The notes under the pieces were generated by a model, which did not search any database, was not told where the DNA came from, and was given only the letters and a program-made list of their open reading frames with translations. This document shows, one piece after another, positions 34,497-46,871 of a stretch of DNA of 64,000 nt; the first letter of the stretch is position 1; each line of letters begins with the position of its first letter. The position numbers and the translations under genes were made by a program. The stretch is from Leucogyrophana mollusca (lineage: Eukaryota > Basidiomycota > Agaricomycetes > Boletales), in NCBI GenBank assembly GCA_021014945.1, contig MU266363.1, positions 81,621 to 145,620 of the forward strand, read 5' to 3'.

Positions 34497-35014
34497 ACTT
34501 AATAGACAATCAAATACGCTGCAAGGTGGGGGGACGAAAAAGAGGAGTTTGGTCTCCCCAACTTCAGCTGTCTCTCGCTCTTACTTATGGGGCCGTAGTC
34601 AGGATAGATGTGATATGTATGACGAAGCTATCACGCAACCCAGGAGGCAGTTGTCCTCAGTGTGCTCAATCACATCTCATGTAGTAGCTTCCTTACTCGT
34701 ACGGTCATCTGAGCCCGTTTAGAGGTTAGTCCGCAGCAGCCAGATCAAGGTTCCGAAGGGAAAGGGGCCCGTAATGGCCCCCGCCGCTTAAGACGAGCTG
34801 CGAGGTGATGCGAAACTACCGTCAGACGTCGGGCAAAGAGCGTTGTAATTGATGACATGACTTCATATGTGCATTTGAGACGACAAGGGCGCTGCAATCC
34901 CATGCAAAGGCTCGTAATGCATTACGACAGTGAGACTGGCTGCATGATGATATTGTGACGGCATCGCAAACCTGGTTGATTCTCTAAATAATGCCTAGCG
35001 AGTCACCATAGTAT
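34497..35014. other. Intergenic region
   Basis: Promoter of the NmrA-like gene and 3' region of TRP4. No gene, repeat or clear promoter element noticed. Confidence 0.5.
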
Positions 35015-36160
35015 CTATGCTTTTGACCCAGCCTGGTGAGCAGCATCGCGGAACGTTTCCAAAGCTTTCCAAGCCTTGCCCGATGTTATGCTCTCCATAG
35101 CCAACCGTACACCATCTTTGTAATCCATGGCCAGCCCCGCAACTATCAAGAGGGCCGATGCATTCATTAACACGAAGTGCAGAACGGGCGTGAGGTGTGC
35201 AGGAATATCAGATCCAGAAGTGAGCAACGCCTTGAATGTCTCTGCGTTCTCGCTTGGTGTTCCGCCTGCTACCGACGACAGCGGGTGCACATCCAAGCCA
35301 AAATGCTCTGGGTGGAGCGTGGCTGTTGTGATTTTGCCATCTTTCAGCTCCCATACCCACGTATCGCCTGCACAGCTGATCTCATCCAGTCCTTCGGCGC
35401 CACAAACGACCAGAGCGCGGCGGACGCCTCCATCAGAGAGCGACTGCGCAAATGTCTGACCAAGCTCACGCTCGGCAACGCCGAGCACCATGCCTTTGGG
35501 GCATGCGGGATTTATGAGGGGTCCTAGGACGTTGAACAGGGTGCGGAAAGGGAGAGCCTTGCGGTATGGTGCAATCATGGCAAGTGAGGGGTGATAATTG
35601 GGTGCAAGAATGAATGTGAAAGGCACTCGAGAAATGGGCATAGGTGTCCCCGGTGTTGGGACCGCGAAGACACAATCAAGACTTTGCAAGAGATCGGCTG
35701 ACCCAGAGGATGAAGTAGACGCCCGACTTCCATGCTAATGGAGTACAATTTATCATTCTTGGTCAGTCGAGGTTACACTAACAGTGGGTCTCACCTTGAT
35801 CACCCGAGCGCCCGCGCCTGCTGCCACAATGGCTGCAGTGGTGCTAACGTTGAAAGTATTGTGCCCGTCCCCTCCGGTCCCCACGATATCTACCACGAAG
35901 TCCCGATCTGCACCCTCGATAACAGCTTTGAGAGCACGACTCCGGAGAACATCGGCGGCAGCGGCTAGAGATTCCGGTCGTCTCTCCACTCGTTCGACAT
36001 GCAGAGCTGTTAGGAAAGAGCCGATTTGGGCTGGGAGAACGGCGTCGGGTGTGAAGAGATGACTGAGAGCTGATTTGAGATCATCGGGGGTGAAATATTC
36101 TGGAGTTTTGACGAGCTTTCCGAGCAATACTTTGAAGGATTCTGGAGTGTACTCCGACAT
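35015..36160 (-). CDS. TRP4: Anthranilate phosphoribosyltransferase
   Basis: Second committed step of tryptophan synthesis: transfers the phosphoribosyl group of PRPP to anthranilate. Two exons, 36160-35795 and 35734-35015 (intron gtgaga...attag), give 361 residues. The small helical N-terminal domain (about 1-80) is followed by the PRPP/Mg loop VDIVGTGGDGHNTFNVST, then HGSRASTSSSGSADLL (the KHGNRA-type block, interrupted by the intron after its Lys), RTLFNVLGPLINPA, and the second acidic site VVCGAEGLDEIS. Length and motifs are complete. A perfect TGACTCA lies 58 bp upstream of the start, pointing to general amino-acid control. HIS1 lies 564 bp upstream on the same strand. Confidence 0.96.
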
Positions 36161-36723
36161 GGCGATCCTGGCAGGTTGAAAGGGCGATAGGCTGTAGTGG
36201 GACTTAGTGAAACTTTGTGACTCATCTGGTTCGTAGGTGTCACCTTTCTTATAACCAACGTAGAGCCGTACAAAGGACGCCGGGGCGCGATGATATTGAT
36301 GTGCGTCGACACCCAGTGCAGGTGAGCGCCAAAAGGCTGGGTATGAGCATCGGACACTTCATTTCCGCCTAGTTCTGACCGATTTCTTGTTGATATCCCA
36401 TCGCCGCGAGCTCAGCTCCAAAAATGCAACTGCTTCGCCTCTTCAAGACAACAATCAGCAACAAAGTTGAAATATGATACTATCGCCGCATGATCACGAC
36501 CGGGAATACGTGGATATCTCTTGGTCTATGGCGGTACGTACGGAAGAGCCCCGCCTTTGTGAACCTTCCCGGCGCTTGGGCCCGGAACGTGACGGCGCCG
36601 CGATCACTGGACTTTCGGAACGCTATTGTGGTGAGCTCCCTCGTTGTGAAGCGACGCCTTCGCCCCAGTGCTCGCCTTATATTATCATCCTCGCACCGTC
36701 CACCCCGAGGTGATATACACATA
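36161..36723. other. TRP4 promoter and HIS1 3' region
   Basis: Contains a Gcn4-type site at 36218-36224. The ORFs at 36474-36744 on both strands overlap each other and resemble nothing. Confidence 0.5.
36218..36224. promoter_or_regulatory. Gcn4/CPC1-type site before TRP4
   Basis: TGACTCA (in GTGACTCAT), the consensus for the bZIP activator of amino-acid biosynthesis genes in fungi. It is 58 bp before the TRP4 ATG, within the usual promoter distance. Confidence 0.6.
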
Positions 36724-37963
36724 TTACACTCTACAGTTGTCTAGATTAAATATCATTATATCCTTCGCGCCGACCTTCACAAGCTCATCCATGATGGTGG
36801 CCGCCGCCTTCTTTTCGATCATACTACTCACCGCTACCCAGTTCTCTTCTTCTAGCGGGCTGATGGTAGGTGCCCTGCGTCCAGGGGTGATGTTGGTAGC
36901 TGCGGACAGCTGATTGCGAGAGATGTTGTACTGGCACACCACGTATCTATTCGCAGCGACAACACCTGCAATCCGGCTTGTGATAAGTCCGATCAGGGGG
37001 GTGTGGTGGGCGTGTTTTGGGACACTGGATTTGATGAGAACCGCTTCCGTGTCTAACACCGTTGCGATGGCGTGCAAACCAGCTGCACGCATGGTATCAC
37101 CAGACTCTGGTGGGCTCATTGACATTTAAGCAAGTAATGATGTTCCCTTTCCTGCACTCACCTACTAAGTCGACTAAAAGGGAGGATCGAGTTGAATGTC
37201 AACACTTCATTCCATTTCATGTTCGCTCACCTATTCCATCAGCTAGTCCTAGCGAACAAGCTGCTTCCACACTCCCTCCCACATATTGTATTTTCGTCTT
37301 GTTGTCGCCAGTGAGCTGCATCTCACTGTCGATGTTGTCAAAGTAAGCCCCGGCAAGGACTTCGAAGCTCGTAACAACCCGCTTTCCCGCGAGCTCTTGG
37401 ACACTTTTGATTGGGCCGCCTTCTGGGACTTGCACTTGCAGCGCGCATTTTCCGAATCCAAGACGTTGGATTTCAGTGACTTTATCTTGCATATTCGCTT
37501 CTAGGATCACATCGTGACCTGTTATCCCCAAGTCCACGTTTCCGTTCCCGACGAAAGAGGGGATATCTGATGCGGGAAGGAAAACCCTTACTATTGGTCA
37601 GATTCACCACATTAAAAAGTACATGAGCGACCTACAGCGCTATCGGATGATTCATCACAAGGCAGACATCTAGTCTGTTGTGCCTCCGAAATTGGATATC
37701 CGCGCCTGCGAGATCGAGGATTAACCTCGCATTTGAGTGGGTCAAAAGTGAGTACCCACCAGACAACATATCGATGCATTTCTCGTATAGTCGTCCTGCA
37801 GGAGACACAGCGTTAGCGCTCGTGGAAGGTGACGATCAATTTGCTCCGATGAACCTTTCTTTGGGATGGCAAAAAGCAGTCGGCCATCTAGTGCATCTAC
37901 GTCTGATCGGAGCCTATGAGTCGCATGAAAACACGCGGAATAAGCTGGAATCCACTTACTCAT
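36724..37963 (-). CDS. HIS1: ATP phosphoribosyltransferase
   Basis: First step of histidine synthesis: joins ATP and PRPP to phosphoribosyl-ATP. Exons, as modelled: 37963-37960, 37902-37855, 37795-37760, 37705-37636, 37586-37231 and 37106-36724, giving 298 residues. Signatures: LDGRLLFAIPKKGRLYEKC, GADIQFRRHNRLDVCLV, VDLGITGHDVILE, GKRVVTSFE, GGSVEAACSLGLADGI, the PRPP-binding ESGDTMRAAGL block, and a C-terminal ACT-like regulatory domain ending NLDNCRV. The first exon is only ATGA, joined through a good gtaagt donor to give MNVDALDGRLL; without that splice the start would carry a 26-residue extension of unlikely composition. The intron before exon 6 (37230-37107) is 124 nt, longer than its neighbours. 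Confidence 0.92.
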
Positions 37964-40900
37964 GCTTTGAGTGGATGGAGGAGGAGGGTATCTCTTGTTT
38001 GCAAAGACTCGCTAACCCTCGCTAACCGCGCCCGCTCGCCGAGTCAAGTCTTCGTAAAATTTCCTAAAAGGGATGACTACCATTTTGGCACGTGGGCTTG
38101 AGGCTTGAGCAGATGCTCGTCCTCCGATAATCGATCCAACGTGCATGATCCTCGTGGCTTTGAGCTCGAGCAGACACCCAGTCGAAGATTCTACCATACC
38201 AAAGGGCTGGTCCCTGTCGAGCCCAAGCCCCATGTGAATGGTAGAAGCACCATCCCAAGCACTTTCACACAAATTCAATTCGTTACACCGTGACAAACCG
38301 AGGGGGACATTGATCCGTCAGTATGGCCTCGAGAGGAAAAAGGTGTGAGCGGACACGTTCCTGGGCCTGAAACCTGAAACAAGAAGAACCACCAGTTCCA
38401 GCAGCCTTCTTACCATAGCAGTACATCTGCTTGCGGTTGCAGTGTTCAGAGGACAGGATTGGCTTCATTCTATAACTTTTGTTTCACACCTCTGCTGTCT
38501 TTCGATGATCCTAGTAAGCAATGGGATAGAACTCGACCCACAATGCTCGGCCCCTCCGCCGCAACCACTACGGCACGTCCACGTCAGCACCGGGCCCCGA
38601 TTGGCATGCACTAACCGTCTCAGTTTCGTGATATCGGCATCGACATATATCACTCCATTTGTCGGTTGCGGTTGCTTTGTTACCTTATCTCTCGAGCTGT
38701 TCTGTTCTGCAGATCTGACGATTCTTGAACTCCGAGTCCCAAGTTGACGGATCGACCTCCCATCCTAATCAAGTTTCCAGAGGTCTTGATTCAGCGAAAT
38801 CTCGAAATACGTCTAGGTACCCGGAATGAGGGTTGCAATGAAAAAGACAATCCTGACAGACTCACCAACACCAATAGCATTATCTCGCCCACGAAGGAGA
38901 AATCCCGGAAATTGCATGTCGAGCCCAAGATACCGCTCCGTAGATAAGAGATAAAATCAGAGAAAATGCTATTATTGCGCGAGATCGCGATGGCAAGGAA
39001 TGGGAACACATGTACAAGACATTGGCACCTGTGTAAGACGCCGTGTCTCCGGTTTTGACATATGATGATTGTATCTCACCGAAAAATGATGCAGCGACGG
39101 GGGACGGAAACAAGGGGACCGTTTTGTGGGTATACGATTGGGCGTTTGGCGCGTCGAATGACTGACATCGAGCGAGCTGAGCATAAGTGACTCGCAGTGC
39201 GGATTCCAGAGCGCTATCGCCGTTTGCTCGATTGAAAACAATGCTTAGACACTGATGCGATGGCGAAGATCGACCCGAGACATTGAAGCCCGCACGACCT
39301 ATATTTGTTGCACCACGGAGCCGAGAACGCGAACCTCCGCCGTCACAAACACTCAATACTTATCACTATCAGACGTGGCCACGATCCATCTGCAGAACAT
39401 CTTTTCGTACGAAGAAGGCAAATTGCCAAAAGTCGCTTTAGCTGCCGCGGCGGGATGTGACGCCGGGTATGATGCAACGGTCGGTGTAACTCGGTGGCAG
39501 AAGGATGGTCCTAGCGCCGAATCGAAGAACCAGAACCAGAAGTTGCACGACCGGTCGGACAACGTTTTTCCATGCTACGGCCACGCTCCAATTTGGGGGA
39601 GACCATCTGGGGAGATGTCTCGCGTGCGCCAGAGAATATTGCTGCTCTCTGCCCGCGATGACTAGGTGTGGCGCAGCCAATAGCAGGGCAGCAGAAATGG
39701 CCGCAAGAGACCAAATTAGAATAGAGCTATGGGCAGGGTACTAGAGCCCTTCGAGAGCTAAGTATACCGAGCGCAGCAACGGTATCTCCAGCAACAATGC
39801 AGAGATCGCCGGTCAGAAACTGATAGCGGACCGCTCGAAGCCGTCAACCACAGGAGCCATGCCAGAAGGGGAATTAAGAAGTATGGAAGCTGACCGACGA
39901 GTGCGCAGTTGGATAGAGGGTATGAAGTTAAGTGGAATAAGCGGTAGAAATGCCCCACTTGTCCAGACACGGGAATCAGCGAATGTTCACCGAGCGCGCG
40001 ACTGGTGTCTCCGTGGCCAAAGTTCTTGGGTAAGGCGATCGTAATGAATAAAGAGCATGCAACCTTGCGTTCACGTGAGAGGGGGGACTGCGTGACACCA
40101 GCGGAAAGCGCGTGAACAAAGCGGTTAAAACAGATGAAATGAAACCCAAGATTGACCGCTGAGAAATCCGAGGTAAAACGTCGCCGTCGTAAGAGGCACC
40201 TGACGAAAGTCCGAAGTGATGTTTGGTCGCTTAGCATTGGTCGAATTCTCTGGAAGACCGTTGACGGTGTACAGCAAGACTTTGGCCTCAAGGCGGCTCC
40301 GAAATTTCAACCGCGAAACCCAGCACAGGAGAACGTGCATTGAACGAGGGCTGATATTATTACCACCGCGACATCTTACTGGGTGGAACCTAGAGCAGTT
40401 GGACACGGTGAGAAATACCGAAAAAAACAAGCATTTACGGCACAGAGGAGCGGTAAAATGTTCCTCAGGTGAGACCAGACTAATGAGGCTGCTGCAGGCC
40501 AATTCAGCGTGTCGCCCGCGCCGAAACTGGTTAATTGCACGATGAGGCTAATGAGTGACCTTGAGCTGGTGTTACCAGTTTTTGGAGACATGAGTCTCCA
40601 AGACGAAGGAGATAAGGAAAGAATATGGAAGGTGTTGGCAGTATGATAAAGCTGCAATGATAAACGACGGAATGGAGACATTCGGAGAGTCGTCGGGGGG
40701 TAGGGTTCCTGGCATGATTTAGAGAAGAATCAGGCATGATTTCATCTGGACTTTCCAAGGTGTGACAGCGTGATCGAGTCCGAAAACAGCCGGTGGAGCT
40801 GAAAGAGGCAAAAAATTCGGAGTAACTGTTGATTTCATACTCCGCCTTGCTGGGACGCGCACAACCAACGAATTACGCGGCCTGCGACCATACTCTGTGC

Positions 40901-41001
40901 TGTTTCGAAGATCTCCGTCCGTACTCTCATCCATCGTATATACCTATCTCAGCGCGTGCTTTTTCTCGCCTTTTCGCACTCCCTGCACCCCATCCTGCTA
41001 A
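37964..41001. other. 3-kb stretch, no gene recognised
   Basis: Largest gap next to known genes. The minus strand has hydrophobic ORF pieces between about 39438 and 40758 (IPLLAWLLWL, SLAAISAALLLAAPHLVI) and a coding-like patch at 38012-38296, but no continuous model. The right end holds the proteasome beta-6 promoter. Confidence 0.35.
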
Positions 41002-42081
41002 ATGCTCATGCCTGACATGGCCTCTCTCGCTCACCCTCAACAGAGGCAGTTCAATCCCTACAGTGAGAATGGTGGAACTATCCTAGCCATTGCCGGTGCG
41101 GATTTCAGTGTCATTGCTGGTGACACAAGGCAGAGCGAGGGTTACAGCATCCAGACGCGATATGCACCAAAGGTCTTTCGATTGTACGCGCGTTTCTTGC
41201 TTCTTATCCATCCCCTCATTATCACTTGAATCCAGGACTGATCGCGCTGTGCTGGCCGTCAATGGGTTTGCGGCGGACGGCAATATGTTTGTGAAGAAAG
41301 TAAAGCAACGTCTAGAGGTGCGTTCATCGTGACGATTTTTGTCACCGTATATTCATTGCAATTGCTTAGTGGTACCGCCACGCTCATGCAAAAGACATGC
41401 CTCTGCGTGCAATCGCCCGATTGATTCAAACAATGTTGTACGCACGCCGATTCTTTCCTTACTATGTGTATAACATCTTGGGTGGCATCGAAGAAGATGG
41501 TTCGTCATCTCGCGTGTCTGTCTTCGAACCCCGCTGATTTTCTTGCACGAACTCAGGCACCGGCGCTGTCTACTCATTCGATCCCGTGGGCTCGTATGAA
41601 CGGGAAGCCTGCCGCGCAGCAGGTGCAGCATCGTCATTAGTCCAGCCATTCCTGGACAATCAGGTAAGCTCGCCGTGCTCGTCTCTTATTTCCCAGCCGC
41701 ACCTCCGATCCTTCCCCGATGTGGGCCCGTTATTCGGGTGCTGATTCTGCTCCTAACAGATCTACTTCAAGAATCAACGACCTGCTCCCGGCACGTCACA
41801 TCCCGTACATCTTCCCTTACCTACTGTTCTCTCGATAGTGATCGACTCGTTCACGAGCGCGACTGAGCGCCACATCGAGGTATATCTCCTATTTCCGCTT
41901 GGCGCTCAGTTAATGCTCATCAATGTCAATCTAGGTTGGTGATGGGCTAGAAATATACGTTGTTCTTGCCAAAGGACGCAATCTCCAAGGCCTGGAGGGC
42001 ATCAGAGGCATGCAGGAACTAACGGTGACGGAAGATGGTGAACGCGTGTTCGTTGTGCGGAGAGAACTGAAGAAAGATTAA
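41002..42081 (+). CDS. PRE7: 20S proteasome subunit beta-6 (PRE7/PSMB1 type)
   Basis: Non-catalytic beta subunit of the 20S proteasome core. Exons 41002-41183, 41236-41317, 41370-41499, 41557-41663, 41760-41879 and 41935-42081 give 255 residues. Signatures: [74 protein letters not shown] and [11 protein letters not shown]. The N-terminal threonine nucleophile of active beta subunits is absent (GGTILAI is not exposed by a Gly-Thr cleavage site followed by active-site residues), as expected for beta-6. Two starts are possible: MLMPDMASL at 41002 or the internal ATG at 41017. All six splice pairs are GT-AG. Confidence 0.95.
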
Positions 42082-43084
42082 ATCGCTTGTAATCTGGACG
42101 TGGGCAATGGACAGCCATTTTGGTATTCCCTCGCTGTGAATAGACCTGTCGTTGATGACGACTGCCCAGCAACTTTCCGCAGCCCTCAGAGGGGATACGT
42201 ATCGTACACACTAATTATAGACTAGTCGACCTTGGTCGTTGTACAGTACCATCAGCTGCGCATAGATAGGAGACCCCTCAGACGTGGATGCAAGCCACAG
42301 CTGAGTATCGATCTCCTTTATTTCGAATCTTCGACAGCTTCGCCGGGCCCAGAGGATACCAGTTGAAGAAGAACCTTTCGTGTATGTCCATTTTTGAACA
42401 GGAATGGGGTATGGTGCTGGAAGATCCGTGGTCGGACACAAGGCCATGCGCACATTAATCTACCACTAGTGTCTGCAACGTTTGTTCCCGAGGAGAAAAA
42501 AATCAGGTAAAATGTAGCATGCACAAAACTAGTACCTGTAGCATGGGGTCCATGCAAAGACTGGACAAGGCTTGTGAGTATGCCTCTATAAGTATTTCAG
42601 ATACTTGTAATACGCATAATTCCGTATCCAAGATGGAGGTTTGGTATCTCATCTGCGACTTGGAAGGCCGCGAATTTGTGGGGGAGGGTCATCGTTTCAA
42701 CATCCGAATCTGACTAAATTGAGTATTTGACAGAGCTATGAGGCAGAAGCACTCCTGACGGCCTCATGGTTTCCTTGCAGACGTATCACAGCGTATGTAT
42801 AAAGGACATGAGAAAGGTTGCACATAAGATCGCGCAGACCGACGGCACAAAGCAGTCCGCCTGAGAGCTACGCCACATGGGTGTCAGCGAAACAAAGGTT
42901 GGTGCCAAATAAGACCAAACACTCCACTTACCTTCTCATCACCATCCCTCGTCGCACTCGTCGAGTCTCCCAAGCCCCCGTCCGCCTTCGTGCTCAAACA
43001 GCACCCTACTGCTGCTTCAATCGCACATAATACTTGTCTAGTCGCCGATAAATAAACAAATTTAGACTTATTTCCATCTTCCTC
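42082..43084. other. 1-kb stretch, no gene recognised
   Basis: 3' region of proteasome beta-6 and upstream region of ROT1. ORFs at 42318-42557 (-) and 42519-42713 (+) resemble nothing. Confidence 0.45.
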
Positions 43085-43935
43085 ATGATTCTCGCTTCCC
43101 TTATTCCGCTGGTGCTTGCACTCCCTTCCCTTGCACAGAATGTCACGGCCCTTACTGGTACATGGAGCTCAGGTAGCCAGAATGTCGTAACCGGCCCAGT
43201 GCGCTGTCTTTGCAAATGCATGAAAACGATGTGGCTAAGTTCATCTGTCATTGATAGGGCTTCGCTCAACCAGCCAACGAGTCATTCACCTACCCACCAA
43301 CCACGGGGTTGTCATACTCTTTGTGAGCTGATTGCACCACCATACTTTGTCATATGCTGAACTTGGAATGTCAAGCACATCGGACGGTTACTATGAAATC
43401 GCCCGTTACCGTATGACCAGCAATGGTCTGTATCTAAACTCCGTCAGTTTCTCGTCCACTTACTTTTATTTCTTGTTTAGGCACGGTGCCCAGCTGCATC
43501 ACTGGTGTCATGAACTGGTGCCACGGAACATACGACCTTCTCTCTAATGGCTCCATTATCATGACACCGTTCGGAGACGGCTACCAGCAAATACAAGATC
43601 CATGCGCAGCACAGTCAAATTTCATCGAAAACTACAACGACACTGAGTACTACCCCCTGTGGAACATTTACCAGGATACTGTAAAGGGCTACACTCTCCA
43701 GCTCTACCAGTATGACGGCACCCCATTGGCACCCCAATATCTCCTCACCGCCTCACCAAACATGCTTCCCACGCAACCCCTCCGAAACGTTACACCACCA
43801 TCCATCGCTGCCGGCGGGACCACTCAAAACGCCATTGCCCTCACAGGCAGGGCCGACCCTAGATGGAGTCTCTCGAGTCTCTCGGGTGTGTTGACAGTCG
43901 TCTCAGGGCTGGGAATAGCTTCCGTGCTGCTGTAG
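43085..43935 (+). CDS. ROT1: Rot1, ER folding/cell-wall synthesis protein
   Basis: Essential ER protein in fungi that acts in protein folding and beta-1,6-glucan wall synthesis. Exons 43085-43198, 43258-43322, 43376-43425 and 43481-43935 give 227 residues. A signal peptide (MILASLIPLVLALPSLAQ) precedes the family blocks ALTGTWSSGSQNVVTGPGF, TGLSYSFTSDGYYEIARYR, SNGTVPSCITGVMNWCHGTY, DGYQQIQDPC, and LQLYQYDGTPLAPQYL. Several Asn-X-Ser/Thr sites fit passage through the ER. The C-terminal hydrophobic tail (SGVLTVVSGLGIASVLL) is the membrane anchor. The splice pattern recovers all family blocks in one frame. Confidence 0.95.
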
Positions 43936-46871
43936 AGATCATGACTTTGGTTAGTGTCATCGATATCGATATGGTCTCCGTCTCCCCACCCAACCTTTCT
44001 TCCGTGACTTCTTATCACTCGCACGCTATTTGCATCGGACCAAACGGACATATACCTACCTGCGCCGTCGTCGTATTCATACTATAATTCCTATGGATAC
44101 CCTTCGATCGACCGTGTGCAGTTCACGCTCATTTGCTGTGGGTCTCGTTCTTTTGTGTGTTTTAGTACCATACCCGCGAGTTGGATAATGGAAACACGAG
44201 TTAGAATCTACTTTATTTTGGGCGCTTAAGGTATTTGGGAGCCAATTTCCGGTCAAGGAAAGAAGATCTTCTTGTCGCGATGTGATGGCATTAACGAGGC
44301 ACCTCCAACAGTTGCTGTAGGGTGCGTGCTTCTACTGGTGATTATTGCGGTGGAGAAACTGAGGAGAGGGATCATGCTCTTTGTCAGATCAACTTTCTAG
44401 CCTCTCCGTGAATACCCCTCAGACCAATGATTCCCAAGTTTACCTGATACCATATGTGGAGGCGCAGGGCCCGAGTACCACGTCCCCCTGATTACCTCGA
44501 GCTCCAGGTCATCTTTCCTTCCCATCAGGACCTCTTCCTCTTGTGCCTTCCCCTACAACCAAAAACATCGGAGCAACCACCGTGTAACCAAGTGTTCTTC
44601 TTTCTTCTCACCTAGGTATCACAAGACCGCTGATGGCATCTTACAGAAACACAACGGATGGCTTCGAGAACTTGAAGCGTCGGAAGGTCTCATTCGCACC
44701 CGCCGGTGACCAGGGGTGATGATGTCCACTTGGAATGGGCGGCGCCCATCTCTCTGTGGGTTTTGACGTTCGCCCGCCGTGGCTGAAGTTCTCGTATGGA
44801 ACCGCGCTGGACCTATTGTCATGTACATCAGGGCTTCGAATAGACTTCGGCATCGGTAGAACTTCGCTGCAAGGTTCGCGACATCGATTCTCGGTGGACG
44901 TGATTCGTTTCTTCTTCGACGCGGATCTGTGAAAGAGCATCGACTCGAGAAGATGGAAGTAGAGTTCCTGGAAGATTGAACGAAGGAAAGGGGTCGTTTC
45001 TTGGCACTGCTCCCTGACTAGACCACTGGCAGCTGGAAACGGCCAAGCCATTTAGGTGTGCACATCAGTCGTCGAAGCATCTGTGCAAAAGGAGATGGGA
45101 CTCTCAATGTCCACACTGTCTGTATGGTGATAACCTATCGAGAAAGGATTGTTGTGGTCTGTGCGGGCGTCGGATTGCGGGGGTTGATCCTTGAGTTCGC
45201 CGTGTATTATCCGACGATACATGGGCGAGCGTGGGTGTTTTCCAAACTTGCGACGTTTATCCTTTCATTCACAAGATTGTTCGTGGACATAACACGCCGC
45301 CGGGACCTGAGCTTTTCAAGGGGAGAGTTTGATGAAGAACGATAGGCGAAGTATGGGTACGTGCCTTTGTACATACGAAAGCTGACAGCGTTTCGAATGT
45401 ATGGTGTTGCCCCTGGCCATGAATCGGAAAGGCAGCCCAAGTCTTGGAATCTGGGGTGACGACAGGCCGCCGGCGTCCATGCCTAGCCGGATACGCGAGC
45501 GCGCTTCTTTCACGATCAGTGGCCCATGAGGCTCGTGTCTAGTGTTTCGCCTGGCGCGTGTGGAGTAAAACCCTATGCATCGATAGGTATCTTGACCTCG
45601 GTAGTCAAAACGCAATGCGGGGCGATTTATGCTTGGCTTGCTTGATGTGGGCTCGCCATGCGCATGTGTCGGTATCCGACCTACAAATTAGTATGAGTGC
45701 ATCCAAGATGTACCTTATCTGCCCGATATGTTGCCCATGGAGTTTGCTGGGTTTGTAGGTTCTGAACTTGAAAGGACAATCGTACGTGGATTATGCTACC
45801 GAAACAGAATCGGGGGAATTACTGGTGACACTTGAGCCCTTGGCGTCTTCCTTGACAGGTGCTGATCGGTGACCAGCGGTGAAATGGATTGAGTGTTTGA
45901 GGTGCCATTAAAACCGCATGCGGCGACTTGGCCGGATTCTGCGGTAGGGGCGGCCTATGAGGAGCTAAGGAGAATAAAAGCCAAGGACGATGCTCTAAAA
46001 GGGAAAACGGGTGAAGTTTGTGAATATAAGATCGGAACAGGGCGCATCGCCCCCTGCACGAACCTAACTCCACAGTGTTGTGTGTGAAGCATGTAAAATT
46101 CGAGGGCAGCACAAGTATTGTCTCTCAGGTTCTTTAGTCGTTGGTTGTATCGGATGACAGGAAGACGCCGTCGTGTTAACGCGCCGCATTCTCGAGGGAA
46201 GCCTAAGCAAGAGGAGTTAATGCGACCTAAATGTCGAAATGAGAACTCTGTCATTGAAAGATCTTTCGGGTCAGAACCTAGAAAACAGTGTCAGTGGTAC
46301 AAGAGACCGTGCGCACCTCGTAGTATGTGCCTCTCTTATCTCCCCAGTAATGTAACTTGACAAGTCATTAGTTGCTTCGTCGAGAGGGAAACTCTTGCAG
46401 ACTCTTGCGTTGACAAGTGACAAAAGAGGTCTGACATGCACTAGCAACATGTTCGCCTGAAAAAGCTCGGCTGGTAAAATAATCACAATAAACCTTGAGG
46501 CACTAGCCAATTGAAGCCATAGAACTACGCACAGGTCAGCGTAAAGGCTAACTGCGGGTGGTGCGAGACATTTTTGCGAAACACGAGGAGGAGCGAACAC
46601 TAGAGTTTCCTAATGCGGGAGCGATTTTGAAGCGGAATGCTTGGTTCCCGGTTCCGTTGACGGGTGACTTGGCATATTATTTCCCACGGTAAATTGCTTT
46701 CTGTTCCGGGTGGCCTTCTCACCTTCCTCCTTTTTCTCCAACCCCACACCGCACTGCTTACTTCAGTCCACAACCCTTCTTGCTTTATAACCATACAACG
46801 TTCTGTGCTTTATCCTTCACAAAGAATAACTCGCCGCTCTTTCTGCTTTTTCATTGTCTTTTCCACATTCG
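43936..46871. other. 2.9-kb stretch, no gene recognised
   Basis: ORFs at 44641-45051 (-), 45058-45345 (+) and 45819-46254 (-) have no family resemblance and no convincing splice continuations. The last 200 bp are pyrimidine-rich (TTCTCACCTTCCTCC, TTTCTCCAACCCC) and form the promoter/leader of the kinase gene. Confidence 0.4.

Noticed and set aside
39255..39665. 136-residue plus ORF
   Set aside because: Composition changes along its length and the opposite strand looks more coding; no family match.
46854..46871. Upstream TTG start for the kinase
   Set aside because: Six extra codons begin at TTG, not ATG; the first ATG is at 46872.
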